From Trileptium ribeirensis (Eukaryota > Nematoda > Enoplea > Enoplida > Thoracostomopsidae): 64,000 nucleotides of DNA. Of the stretch, positions 1 through 11,551 are shown one piece after another. The translations under genes and the position numbers were made by a program. The notes beneath the pieces were generated by a model. That model saw nothing but the letters and a program-made list of their open reading frames with translations. It did not search any database and was not told the DNA's origin. Where the stretch lies: assembly GCA_030248225.1 (NCBI GenBank), contig JASANE010025019.1, forward strand, positions 1-64,000, read 5' to 3'. Numbering within the stretch: the stretch's first letter is position 1; each line of letters starts with the position of its first letter.

Positions 1-304
1 TAAATTTATATAATTATAGCTGTGCTGCAGTATTTTTAAGGGATTAATTTTATATTTCAGCTTTGTTACACCAACGCTTAATATTAAGTGCAAAAAATCA
101 CTTGAGTTATATATGGCTTGCCTGATTGATGCCTCACACCCACGATTGATACTTTTTCTGCGGTCATTTGGTCACACAATAACTGGTTGATGATGGTTTC
201 TAGTTTTTTGTGGGTCAAAGCATTGAACAAGCCATGAATCGTAGAAATTTAGCGTATAAACTAAATAAAATCGGTGCAAATAACCGGCGGGATGCTTGAA
301 TCGC

Positions 305-1000
305 AACATATACAAACTCGTCTATTTTATATAAAAATATTTTTATAAAGCGGATACAATATTGCAATAAAGCAGACACTATATTTTTTGAAGATATAAT
401 GCCTGTATTATTCTATAATTCATCAGCTGTGCACTTTGCTGACATGTATTCGGATCGTCCACGTATACAAACTCGCTACTTTATATATCAAGATTTTTAC
501 AAAGCGGACACCATATTGCAATAAAGCAGACACTATATTTTTGAAGATATAATGCCTGTATTATTCTATAATTCATCAGTTGTGCAATTTACTGACATGT
601 ATTTGAATCGTCGACATATACAAACTCGCTACTATGTATAACAATATTTATATAAAGTGGAGACCAGTATTGCAATACAGCAGACACTTATTTCTTAAAG
701 ATATAGTGTCTGCATTGTTACATAATTCAGTTGACTATGCGCTTAACTGTCATGTATTTCAATAGTCAACATACACCAATTCGCCACTTTATATAAAAAT
801 ATATAGTGTCTCCATTATTACATCATTCATAAGTTGTGCAACTTACGGTTCTGTATTTGAGTCCTGGACACATACAAACCCGCTAGTTTATATAACAATA
901 ATATATAGTGTCTTCATTATTCCATAATTCATCAGTTGTGTACTTCATTGTAATATATTTGAATCGTGGACATATACAAACTCGCTACTTATATAAGAGA
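305..1000. repeat. degenerate ~153-bp tandem repeat, about six units
   Basis: The phrase CATATACAAACTCGC, with small changes, recurs near 307, 462, 614, 769, 870 and 969. That gives three units of 152-155 bp and two shorter ones of about 100 bp. Between the anchors, shared pieces such as GCAGACACTATATTTTT and TTCTATAATTCATCAG repeat in the same order. The first two units are closest to each other and the later ones have lost internal sequence. No coding signal is seen. Confidence 0.8.
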
Positions 1001-1297
1001 CAGGCACTGATATAATTTGTATTAATAGCACGGGATGTAATAAACCACGATAGATATAAACATTTCACTATTTACTATACATAATTGTTTACTATAATTT
1101 TCCTGGTATTCTTATACATGTCACGTTATGAACCAATTGTTCCACCGTAATTGGCAAAAAGATAATACCTTTGGCTAACCACAGTGAATTCGTCAGTTTG
1201 AAACATTATTATTCTACAAGTTTGTTTAGTTTCCATAAGGCTTTACGCTAGAGATTATTCATCCACACTACGCTGTTCTTCTTAGCATACGACGTAG

Positions 1298-2170
1298 CAG
1301 TGACGTAGCCAAGAGGGCCCTCGGGCCCTAGGCCCTGTTAAAAAACCAGTCAAAAACCTTAATAAATGGCCGATTTTAGTTTAATCGTTGCAAAATGGGG
1401 GCAAAATTTGAATTTATACCCTAGGTAATGCCTAACATTAATTCCTAAATACGACAGTTTGATCCCCCTAGCTCCTGTGCGCAACGAAGATTATATCCAA
1501 CTATTAACCTAAATTGTAGGCAACGATGGTCGTCTGTTACCTAGGAATGACTAACAGATTGAACAAGACTACTTCGACAAGAAATACTACAGTTAGTGCA
1601 AAATTGTTACCGTTGGGTTTATGCAAACATTAATTCACCAAAATTAATTACATACCTTTTCAGGTGTCTGTGGTTTTGCCTGGTTTAGAAGCAGTAAAGT
1701 GATTATATCAATACTGTGCCTACAAAAGAATTATTAATTTCTAATCCGACGGTCTTACCGAAGAATCTAGTACAATCAATATTCGTAATTATACATTACT
1801 GGTCCCGAAGTACACGCGACGAGCTGTATCCTCAGCCATCGGACATAAATTCCTTGGCAATCACGGAACATTCAATAGCGGTCGTTCGGGTTTTGTCGTG
1901 ATACAAAAGCAGGACGTGGTTTAACCGTTTTTCAGTCATTGTTGATCGTATGTGTTATCTAACTAAGTGCAACAAAGAAAAAGCAGGCTCCGCCGAACAT
2001 GAAGTCAGCGGAGTTGATAAGTAAAAACGGACCAACATGCAAATTTGCGGGTATTGCGAAATGGCACCTGGAATTTCTCCAATTATCCGTGGCAATACTG
2101 TGTACAGATGTTCTTTTATAATCGAAGAGTCTGTCGCTACAGCATGAGGTTTACGTATATTTGCAAACAC
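1298..2170 (-). mobile_element. truncated hAT-superfamily transposon
   Basis: CAGTGACGTAGCC at 1298 has the form of a hAT terminal inverted repeat (CAGTGNCGTAGCC is common in the superfamily). A GC-rich GGGCCC-bearing stretch follows up to about 1340. The C-terminal end of a hAT transposase lies inside, on the minus strand (1832-2170), which is the expected orientation for this end. The would-be 8-bp target site at this end is CGACGTAG (1290-1297). I found no matching second end in the next kilobase, so the element is probably truncated. Confidence 0.6.
1832..2170 (-). pseudogene. hAT transposase C-terminal dimerisation domain, broken
   Basis: Read on the minus strand, 2170-1958 gives ...MLVRFYLSTPLTSCSAEPAFS..., matching the hAT C-terminal dimerisation motif (LxLxxPxTSxxAERxFS). 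A TAA stop at 1957-1955 interrupts it. The same frame then continues without a shift as HIRSTMTEKRLNHVLLLYHD and ...IAKEFMSDG up to the stop at 1834-1832. The matching continuation (RSTM then RLNHLxLL then IAxEF) is what intact hAT transposases show, so the internal stop is a disabling mutation. The catalytic part upstream was not found. The subfamily cannot be assigned. Confidence 0.75.
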
Positions 2171-2993
2171 TATATTATCTAATACATACTCTTTATATAT
2201 TTTAGAACGTTCGCGGATTCGAAGTTATCGTAATGTAACCCCGAGCCTTTCGCATGCACAGCTGAAGGCTTGTTAATGCCCACTCCCACTTTAAAAGTGA
2301 ATGCTCAGCCCCCCGCGCTTCCAGGGGTGCGCAACACGTGGCTACAAGGACCATGACCGAAGCGTCTAATTTGGTAAACTTATTTTTTTCCTAAACAGTA
2401 TACATTTCAGTTTAAATTCTTTTGAAGACCCAATTATGTGCCCAGTGATGCCTTTATTTATCGTTGCTGGAATTGAAAATCGTAAACTATACTAAAATAC
2501 CTACTTGAATAAAACTGTTTAAATGCGAATTAAAATCAAAAAAAATGGTAAAAACTTTACCTCCATCCCCACCTTTGGATTTTTAGGGGCATTAAACAAT
2601 AATTTTTAAAACTTAGCTTTTTTCTCTGAATATCTATATATACACAAATATTTGAGCACAAATGACGCAGCATAATTACATTGCCCAAATTAAAAAAAAC
2701 GCCATAATAAAAACATCAGGTTCACTGAATTGTGGCCGCGTGGAAGACGTTCAAAACAGTTATAATTAATACTTTATTGTGCTACGAAGAATAGTCTCGT
2801 TTTCCTGATTTCTCTTATAGCAAAACACTATTTCCTGTCTTAATTTAAATTATATCACATGTATATACGAGATGAACAGACAATGAAATTGAGCAATAAC
2901 TAATACGAGTCCTGATTCTATTAATATTTATTGAAAATCGTAAATTGTTAAATCATTGTATTTCAGCCATAAGCAAGTATGTATATATGTAAT
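2171..2993. other. no gene seen
   Basis: AT-rich sequence with one GC-rich patch near 2290-2340. I see no convincing ORF, splice-bounded exon or repeat here. Confidence 0.5.
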
Positions 2994-3139
2994 AGTTGTA
3001 GCACAGCTATCGTGCGTTAAATGATTTGTACGCACGGTTGTGACGAGTTCAGACGAGTGAGTCAGCACGAGTTTGAACAAGTTAAACAATACAACTGTGC
3101 GTACAAATCACTTAACGCACGGCTGGCTGTGCTACAACT
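2994..3139. repeat. 146-bp near-palindromic element (hairpin MITE-like)
   Basis: The left arm (2994-3041) begins AGTTGTAGCACAGC and ends CGTACAAATCAT when read as its complement. The right arm (3091-3139) is its near-perfect reverse complement, ending GCTGTGCTACAACT. The spacer is 49 bp. TGTAATA occurs on both flanks (2988-2994 and 3144-3150) and may be a target duplication. No ORF is present. Confidence 0.7.
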
Positions 3140-3150
3140 GACTTGTAATA

Positions 3151-4184
3151 CAGCTAATTTAGCTAACCTTGCGTTAAGTCAATTTGATGCACGCCTTTAA
3201 CTATATAAGCTGTGTTACAAGATTGTGTTGTATATATAATTTAATTTTGAAAACGCCTATAGCACGCTCAACCACTGAATTTATCTAAATCACACGCTGC
3301 TACCAATGTTCTTGGTCGAACAATATGATGTCTAAATACCACACATGGACGAGGTCCGAAGTCTCAGGGGGGGATAGCGAGTCCTTATCGTCGATATATG
3401 GTTTACACGAGTGGTTTTGAAACGTCGCTTATTATAGATTTAAACAATCAATACTACTGTTGGGCACTGGTTGATCTTTTGGGCGGCAGCTGTCGGCCAT
3501 TTTACGGGTGGACGAATTTGGTGAACGGCCGTTCACTTTTCAAGTCGGTGCTCCATAATAATGTGGACTAGAAATCAGAACGGAGCACAAATTTTCAGGC
3601 TCGACTCGCCTCGATACCGAGTTTTACCTGGCTCGGCTCGGCTGGAGGTGATTTGTTGGAAATTCAGCTCCGCTAGGCTCACCTCAAAACTTTCAACTTC
3701 CGCTCCGCTAGTTACCAGTTTGTCTCAGCTAGGCTCAAAACTGTCGAAGATCAACGCTGCATGTGGCGAACGTGGATACACGAATATATGTAATCCGATA
3801 TGCGCGACAACCTAGCCCGCTGTTTGACGAAATTGACTTATACAGCAAATTAAGTAACACTTGTAAAATACTTTATGTCCGGGAGAAGACAACCTTACAA
3901 AATTGCGCGGAATACTAACGACAGCACCAAATTCTACGGTTTGACGGCAGTTATAGATCATATACGAAGAACCGATGGTATTAGCATCACTGAAACGCAT
4001 GACATTCTTCAGGGTTGCTGGGTTAATGGCCGCTGTATGTTAATTACGATGCCACAAACGTGCTAGCTAGCTATCCAGTTTTTGTGTGCTCATTTAGACT
4101 CGACACATATTCCTGGAATGCAAAATCACGCCACAATCATAACCAAATTCAGAACCAAATTAATGCAACGTTTATGTCACAAAA
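3151..4184. other. no gene seen; low-complexity GCTC-rich patch
   Basis: Between 3600 and 3740 short words such as GGCTCGGCTCGG and GGCTCAAAACT recur irregularly, so the open frame across 3561-3815 is probably repeat-driven. Nothing else stands out. Confidence 0.4.
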
Positions 4185-4460
4185 GACCGAACGTGAAAGT
4201 TTTGCCCGACAATAGTCTATATTATACTACCCACTGGTGTACAATACACACCTACACTATATAATAGAAAAATACTGTTTGAGATACCATCAACCTAACA
4301 GTTAAGGAAGGCCTTAGGCTTAGGCTTAGGCACCTCTCCCCTTGGACTTCGGACCTCGGTCCATGTATGATTTAACCGTAGTGTCTAGTCTAAATCTACC
4401 TATTGTTATACTGACGCTGTCAAAGACACCGTACACAAACACATTGCTTAAGATGTGTAA
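4185..4460. repeat. dispersed repeat, copy 1
   Basis: GAACGTGAAAGTTTTGCC, TAGTCTATATTATAC, ACTGGTGTACAATAC, GACTTCGGACCTCGG with CATGTATGA, and GTCAAAGACACCGT occur in the same order as diverged counterparts at 60147-60740. Shorter pieces of the family (ACTTCGGACCTTG followed by ATGTATGG) also occur near 59865. It has no coding capacity and its class is unknown. Confidence 0.6.
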
Positions 4461-5465
4461 ATTAGCAGCATGGCATAGCTGCACAATACACCTTTTTAAA
4501 AACTACATCTACATGAGTCTACATCATTCCTTTACCGAAACTACACTACTTATATGTACTACGCCATTTCATTACCGAAACCACACCACTCATGTGTACT
4601 AATTTCAAATACTATGAGAAACACTATGGTGTCCACGATACCGAATCGGTGTCGGCAGAGGCGCTCAGGGTGGAGAAACACATACAATAGTTATTTTAAG
4701 AGCACATTATACGCGTGAATCCGTCAAAAATAAAATTAAAATTAATAATCAAGGTTTCGATACCTAAGACAAACATGTTCTCCCTCCCACAGTGCTAATC
4801 TACGCGTCATCAAGAAATCTCTGAATATGAAACATTTGCGTCTTAGCGTAGTGCAGTACAGTAACAGTTTAATGCAGCATTCACATTAAATATTTACGTG
4901 CATCTACTACATACTTTTTGAAAACTGTAATGGTCCAGGGCACCAAATTGCTGATATTGGCGTAAAAGTTACTCGCCGATCGCAGATACGGCGCAACGCC
5001 ATCTACAAATTGATACAACTGCCACATCAATTTTTACGAATTGGTGTAGCAGGTACGGAACATCTATAAATTGAGGCACCGGGCACGACAGCGGCCACAT
5101 ATTGATGCTGCCGGCGGGATAGTATGAACCATCGCAATATTGCCGGTGTGGTGCTTAGTAAAGTACTGTTCACAGGGATCTGAGCCTTCGCAATTATACT
5201 ATCATTGCCTGCGCTCCTGTGGGGCCGCGTTCACAACAAAATCCACGCAGCGAGGTACACCTTGACTTGATGCAATTACACGCGTCTGCAGCTACTCCAC
5301 AAGCTCAGGCGGCATTTCTATACTTCTTTTTGTTCTCCAGCATTTGTTAAATACTCAGCCTTTGCAGTATGCACTATCATAATGCAAGGTATATGTAGTA
5401 TACCACATGATATAGGATAGCATGACAATGAAAATGCAAATTAGCACTAAATATACAGAGCTTAA
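4461..5465. other. no gene seen
   Basis: Mixed AT-rich sequence with a moderately GC-rich part at 4960-5300. I see no supported exon or repeat. Confidence 0.4.
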
Positions 5466-5607
5466 CACATTCACTGCTAAAGACATTTCTAAGAAATATT
5501 GGTGCAGGCTAAATATGTTTTGGTTAAAAGCTAGGCTGACATGGCTCATTTCGAGTGGCATATGCACATGAAAATATAAAGTAACACATGTCCAGTCGAT
5601 TATAGCC

Positions 5608-5625
5608 TGACCCACCGGTGGGTCA
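5608..5625. repeat. subterminal palindrome copy 1 of piggyBac
   Basis: A perfect 18-bp palindrome, TGACCCACCGGTGGGTCA, 128 bp inside the left terminal repeat. Confidence 0.85.
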
Positions 5626-5664
5626 GGTAGCCCCAGCTGTTGCCAACAGATATCACAGGCTAAA

Positions 5665-5682
5665 TGACCCACCGGTGGGTCA
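5665..5682. repeat. subterminal palindrome copy 2 of piggyBac
   Basis: An identical 18-bp palindrome, 57 bp from copy 1, measured start to start. Confidence 0.85.
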
Positions 5683-5761
5683 GGCATTTTTCAACTGCAA
5701 CAACTCAATTTACTGTACTTATCTTTTCAGCAATTAGTAGACTCGTTTATATATTACTATT

Positions 5762-7544
5762 ATGGAAGATTCTGATACGGATAATTATTCAGATATTTCT
5801 GCCGACGTCTATTTGGATCCTAGTGATTCTGACGAATATGAACCTTCCTCTTCTGAGGAAAGCGCCAGCGACATGTCTGACTCCGATGCAACATCTGAGG
5901 AGGAGGATGAAACCTCTAATACTGAAGGTGGCGTTGACGACGATATAGGGGACGTGTCCACGGTGCTCTCTGTCGTGGCGTGGTCAGATATCGAAGCAAC
6001 AACTATGAATTTGCAATTTACAGATTAGTCTGGTCTTAAAGCTAATGTTACGGGCAGCGGTCAAAATGGAGCAATGACAGCCTACGATCTTTGGCGGATT
6101 TTATCAGTGACGACGTTATGAACACTATGGTTGATTGCACAAACGCATATGCACAAAATTACATCGACACCCATCAGCAACGACGTTTCTCTAAAGTGAA
6201 GAAATGGACAGTAGTAAATAACGACGAAATGGAAGTTTTTATCGGAATTATAATAGCAATGGGCCTGAATAAGCTTCCCAATCTTCGCAATTATTGGAGC
6301 AAAGATCCGCTATACGCTAATTATTTTATCAAAAATGCCATGTCTCGTGATAGATTCGAAATCATTCTTCGTTTTTGGCACTTTGCGCCAATTGATGATG
6401 TAGGTTCAAGTTCTCGCATTGCTAAACTTCAGCCATTCTTGGATTATTTCGTGTCAAATTGTAAGGTATCATACGTAATCAACAGCGACATGGTTATTGA
6501 CGAGTCTATGGTCCCATGGCGCGGGCGCCTCATATTTCGGCAGTATATACCCGGAAAGAGCCATAAATCTGGAGTAAAAATTTCCAAACTGTGCGATACT
6601 AATGGTTATACAGCAAATATGCATGTGTACGCTGGTAAAGGAACCACTGCCACCAAAAAAGAGACATCGCACAGCGAGGAAGTGGTGATAAACCTGAGCG
6701 AAAATATGTTGGATCGCGGTCGTACTTTGTACACAGATAATTATTACAGCTCAGTCGATTTGGCAACGAAAATGTTGAACAGGGAAACCTATTTTGTGGA
6801 ACCTTGCGCAAAAATCGAAAAGGCAATCCGAAAAATGTTGTTAACAAGCAGCTCAAGCGGGGAGAATGTTTTGGTTTGCAGAATAAGGAGGGTGTAGCTA
6901 TTCTAAAATGGCGTGACCGCAGAGACGTTTTGATGGCCTCTACATGTCCAGCACATGACAGTTCGCTTGTACCAACGGAAAAAGAACGAAAGGGAGTCCC
7001 TGATGTAAAGCCAAGAGCTGTACTAGATTATAATATGGCAAAGAAAGGAGTAGATTTGGCTGATCAAAAATCTGCCTACTATACATGCCTACGGCGCTCT
7101 GTAAAGTGGTACAAAAAGGTGGCGGTGGAGATTTTGTGTGGTATTTCTGTAGTCAACGCTCATTATTTACTAAACTCAGCTTTTCCACGTTCCAGTAGAC
7201 CTACAGATATCCTTACATTTCGGGAAAATCTTGTCTACCGCTTAGTCACGAAAGAAGAAAAAGTTCCGCTGCCGAAAGGCCGCGACAGAGGTCGGCCGGT
7301 GCATGCCGCGAGGGTTCCCGCGGCCGGTCCTGACCCCCATTATCTTGGTAAACGGCATGGCGCTGCCCGGAAAGTGCGAACACGCTGTATTGGCTGCTAT
7401 GACAGGTTGAAATCGCAACATGGATGGAAGGAAGCAGCAAGAAAAGCTAAAAAGGTTAAAACATTCTGCAGAAACTGTGATAGTGAACAGCATTATGTGA
7501 GGAATGCTTTGCAGAGAGGCATTAGCAACATCGCAAAATGTTAA
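5762..7544 (+). pseudogene. piggyBac transposase with one stop and two frameshifts
   Basis: The ATG at 5762 opens an acidic, serine-rich N-terminus (MEDSDTDNYSDISADVYLD...), normal for piggyBac. A TAG at 6026-6028 interrupts the frame. A one-base shift near 6085 moves reading to frame 1 (ADFISDDVMN..., ETN-box-like CTNAYAQ). A second shift near 6799 moves it to the last frame (TLRKNRKGNPK...). The catalytic DDD aspartates are all present: D in VIDESM (6499-6501), D in YTDNYY (6736-6738) and D in GVDLADQ (7053-7055, with a second D at 7062-7064). The YIPGKSHKSGVK block is clear. The C-terminus carries a cysteine-rich zinc-finger region (RCIGCY near 7385, FCRNC near 7470). About 594 codons in total, matching the family. 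As it stands it cannot make a functional transposase. Confidence 0.92.
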
Positions 7545-7750
7545 GGTCGGCATTAATATGTCTGTGACTGATGGGCGCATGTAGTTATTTCCAACCTTGT
7601 TTGAAAAATATCATTTGTTTTTACGTATATATACTGAATTTTACTGGTGGTATTTTGCTCTAAAATGTTGTTTACATGCGCTAAGGCAGAACATTTAATG
7701 TTACAATGTAGACTATTTTCAGCGTAAGTCTCAGCATTACTGTAGAATTC

Positions 7751-7767
7751 TGACCCACCGGTGGGTC
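7751..7767. repeat. subterminal palindrome copy 3 of piggyBac
   Basis: Same palindrome as at the left end, but the last base is T instead of A (7768), so 17 of 18 bases match. Confidence 0.85.
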
Positions 7768-7792
7768 TGTAGCCCTCAGTGCACAACAAAGC

Positions 7793-7810
7793 TGACCCAC
7801 CGGTGGGTCA
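7793..7810. repeat. subterminal palindrome copy 4 of piggyBac
   Basis: A perfect copy that almost abuts the right terminal repeat and lies 42 bp from copy 3, so the two ends of the element are asymmetric. Confidence 0.85.
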
Positions 7811-7830
7811 GTTAGCGCTGAATGTGTTAA

Positions 7831-8764
7831 GTCATCGCATTCAAAATCTGTGTAACTTTTTTAATAGAAGGTCCTATTATAGAATTCGGCTTGATTTGCC
7901 TTGGTAAAAGTACGGAACACGCGGCTTCAATTGGAAGGTCATAACCATAGGCGACAGATACGTCTGTATACCCGGTTTTCTAAATAATTACAAAGATCAA
8001 TGATAACTCAGCGGTATCAATGTGAAATTTCGTTACTTCCGCATGAAAGTAAGTGCATTTTTTTTGCATCGACCTATTATAGTTACAAATGAGATTTCAA
8101 CCAAATCGTATGGCGTGGTAGATTCAGATTTTCCGATGGCATGAATGGCTTAAGTTTGCCTTACTGTAAACAAGCATTAGTGCTAATATATGTATATATG
8201 TATATGTACATTACATGAATGGCGATAGTACAATACAAAAAGGACTTTGATTGACCGGGCATTAGTTGGAAATATATCAACAGTAATGCATTAAAAAATC
8301 TATTTGAAATGCGATCAATCTAATTAATCAAGAAAAAGGCTAAGCTACGAAAAATATGCAAGTTAAACCCAAATTATGTAGCTTATCGAAAACTTAGCAC
8401 AAAATTCACCAAGCATGTGCTTTTATTTCGGGGTTTTCTTTAAGGATGACGGCCGAATGCCTGAAAATTGCGCAATAGCTTGTGTAATTAACCACTTTTC
8501 ATTCGTAGATTTATAAGGTTCTCACGAGGGATAAGACGGTAAAATTTAGAAATTGTAAGGAACTGAACCTTTTTCAATTTGATACAATTTTCTCCAATTT
8601 TTGCGAATATACACCAAATTTCCACGTGGTGCTACTGATAAAGTTATCCACGTTGCTCGTGGCCGATGAACTGGGGAGGGGGTGTGGAGCCTTCGGAGCG
8701 GCGATAGATTTGGCTCGCGGCGGCTCGCAACTTAGAAGAAAAACTTCCTACTCCGTATCGACGC
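7831..8764. other. no gene seen
   Basis: AT-rich, with a short TATATG run near 8180-8205 and a GC-rich patch at 8640-8735. No supported gene. Confidence 0.4.
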
Positions 8765-9280
8765 CTATCTAATAATCCCATTTGTCCGCATCAGCACGGA
8801 TTCGTTTCATAAAAAGTGTACAGCTACTGATTGCTGAAAATCAGTAGATATAATGCATATAGATTTTAGGACAGCGTTTCACAGTTTCCAACGTGAAATT
8901 ATTCTATAAACTTTAAATGTAGGAATTTGTGACCAACTTTAAAATTAATAACCGTGTTTCTAGGCCATCGAACCTTTCGTGTAAAAATTTTCAGTACTTT
9001 CTGTGAAGTGCCGTCAATACTTTCTATAATGTGCCGTCCGGAGTACAACAGCCTTGTTATTGCTATATATCGATAATATTACATACTATTTTAAATGATT
9101 GCAAATTATTTGGAGACGATATTAAACTGAATATAACAGTATTAAATTTCACCTACGATTTTACGAAAAGTAGGCTACAAAACGCACTAATTTTCCTGCA
9201 AAATTGGGCGAAAGACAGAAAGATAGCTATATCTGCTCCTAAACGCACAGTTTTACAATTCCAGGTTATATGCTCTTGAG
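8765..9280 (+). pseudogene. LINE reverse transcriptase fragment, heavily degraded
   Basis: Plus-strand translation, with several frame changes, gives HQHGF (near 8793), IDFRTAFHSFQREIIL (near 8855; the family has YLDFSKAFDxVxHxxLL), LGHRTFRVK (near 8962), VPSGVQ (about 9030) and CKLFGDDIKL, where FGDD (9109-9120) stands for the catalytic [FY]ADD box. It ends with LQNWAKDRKIAIS. These blocks are in the right order for a non-LTR reverse transcriptase (RT motifs 2a to 6). Endonuclease and 3' tail are missing. The clade is likely jockey/CR1-like, but that is uncertain. Confidence 0.75.
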
Positions 9281-9510
9281 TGATGCCGAATAAAATATGA
9301 TCACATAATGGTTTTTTTTAAATAAATGTCATAACAAGAAACAATAGATTGTCATGACTTTGTGTCTAATCTAAAAACGTAGATACACTCGATTGGAGCA
9401 AGATATAGCCAAAATTCTGCTCAAATATTAAACAAAATTGCGTTATTAGAACTATTGATACATAAAATCAATTACTCATAAACTTCTTGAAACAGAGACA
9501 TTAGAAGCAA

Positions 9511-10712
9511 AACATAGTAATACATTCTCGTGTACTTTAGACAAGATTAACTTCAACAAACTCTTGAAACTGAGTAGAAATCTATAATCATATGTAATAG
9601 GTATCTAGTCCCTTTCGTAACCAATTTGTTAAACAATCGCAACTAACACAAGATACTAGTTAATATTGTATATAAAAATGATACATAGTAATACATTCTC
9701 GTGTACTTTAGACAAGATTAACTTCAACAAACTCTTGAAACTTAGTAGAAATCTATAATCATATGTAATAGGTATCTAGTCCCTTTCGTAACCAATTTGT
9801 TAAACAATCGCAACTAACACAAGATACTAGTTAATATTGTATATAAAAATGATACATAGTGATACATTCTCGTGTACTTTAGACAAGATTAACTTCAACA
9901 AACTCTTGAAACTGAGTAGAAATCTATAATCATATGTAATAGGTATCTATTCCCTTTCTTAACCAATTTGTTAAACAATCGCAACTAACACAAGATACTA
10001 GTTAATATTGTATATAAAAATGATACATAGAATACATTCTCGTGTACTTTAGACAAGATTAACTTCAACAAACTCTTGAAACTGAGTAGAAATCTATAAT
10101 CATATGTAATAGGTATCTATTCCCTTTCTTAACCAATTTGTTAAACAGTCGCAACTAACACAAGATACTGGTTAATATTGTATATAAAAATGATACACAG
10201 TAATACATTCTCGTGTACTTTAGACAAGATTAACTTCAACAAACTCTTGAAACTTAGTAGAAATCTATAATCATATGTAATAGGTATCTATTCCCTTTCT
10301 TAACCAATTTGTTAAACAATCGCAACTAACACAAGATACTAGTTAATATTGTATATAAAAATGATACATAGTAATACATTCTCGTGTACTTTAGACAAGA
10401 TTAACTTCAACAAACTCTTGAAACTTAGTAGAAATCTATAATCATATGTAATAGGTATCTATTCCCTTTCTTAACCAATTTGTTAAACAATCGCAACTAA
10501 CACAAGATACTAGTTAATATTGTATATAAAAATGATACATAGTAATACATTCTCGTGTACTTTAGACAAGATTAACTTCAACAAACTCTTGTAACTTACT
10601 AGAAATCTATAATCATATGTAATAGGTATCTATTCCCTTTCTTAACCAATTTGTTAAACAATCCCAACTAACAAAAGATACCATGTTAATATTGTATATA
10701 AAAATGATACAT
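9511..10712. repeat. 171-bp satellite, seven tandem copies
   Basis: TACATTCTCGTGTACTTTAG begins at 9521, 9692, 9863, 10033, 10204, 10375 and 10546, which is a period of 170-171 bp. Copies are nearly identical and differ by single substitutions; the last copy is the most changed, as is usual at an array edge. The unit is A/T-rich and has no open frame. Confidence 0.95.
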
Positions 10713-11119
10713 AACATGGTGGATATACGTTACTTTTTTAGTTTAATAAACCTTAGAGTGCCCGAGTGTTAATTAAAATACACAATTTTAGTGAATACAG
10801 AAATGCATAATTCAATAAATCATGCTATATTAACAACTAACGCGATCATCTTAGGTGGTTTGCTGTAATTGCTGTATTATTGAGTACAGTACAGTGGCCA
10901 TTGTATCAAAACCACAATGCAATACGTGGCTCTTCACAACATGAAAATGGGGTACCGAGCAAAGGTGTTGGCATTTACAAATATATTGATTTTTCTTAAA
11001 AACCATTTAATAATGCTACGCAGGCATTTTAGCTTGATCAGATCCGCCACAGAAATTTCAAAATTAGTTTTATATTTTAAACTTCTTCTCACTTAATCAA
11101 ACGATACCAAATTTTTAAA
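10713..11119. other. no gene seen
   Basis: AT-rich sequence between the satellite and a MITE, with no supported feature. Confidence 0.4.
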
Positions 11120-11424
11120 GCTGTGTTCACACAAGTAAATTTTTTGCTCAAAATTTGAGTTAGAATTTTGATCGAAATTTGAAAGCGTATTTTTAGCCTT
11201 TTTACCAAGTTTGAACGCGTGAACACTGCTCAGCATTTTACTTTAGCCAATCAGGGACAACGAAAATACCTTGAAAATTTTTGAGCTGAAAATGTGAGCT
11301 CAAAATTTGAGGCATGGCGATTTGGGTCATTTTTTAAATACAAATTATAGTCAGATTTTGATCAAATTTTGAACTGAAACTTTGAGCTCAAAATTTAAAA
11401 AAAAATTTGAACGTGCGAACAAAG
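11120..11424. mobile_element. MITE with TTCACAC-type inverted ends, copy 1
   Basis: The left end, CTGTGTTCACACAAGTAAAT, matches the reverse complement of the right end (CTTTGTTCGCACGTTCAAAT). Both are followed inward by TTTT and then GCTCAAAATTTGA-like words. The interior is AT-rich and non-coding. TTTAA is found on both sides. A related copy lies at 28984-29245. Confidence 0.65.
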
Positions 11425-11551
11425 GTTTAATAAAAGTTTAATAGTTAATTTCTTCACAAAACTTATTCTAAGGAGACAAACTAATTTACGGACATTATAA
11501 CCATTAGTCGCTAACGTTCATATATTGTAAAAATTCTTCTGGAGTTAAATG

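Larger units (their letters stand above)
5466..7826 (+). mobile_element. piggyBac-superfamily transposon, 2361 bp, near-complete
   Basis: The element is flanked by TTAA on both sides (5462-5465 and 7827-7830), the hallmark target site of piggyBac. The terminal inverted repeats are CACATTCACTGCTAA at the left and the reverse complement of CACATTCAGCGCTAA at the right. Subterminal 18-bp palindromes lie in pairs inside each end. The interior encodes a single plus-strand transposase of normal family size, now broken by three lesions. The length, about 2.4 kb, is typical. It is probably a fairly young, recently inactivated copy. Confidence 0.93.

Noticed and set aside
4740..4765. GGTTTCGATACC as a tRNA B box
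   Set aside because: No A box or foldable tRNA body upstream.
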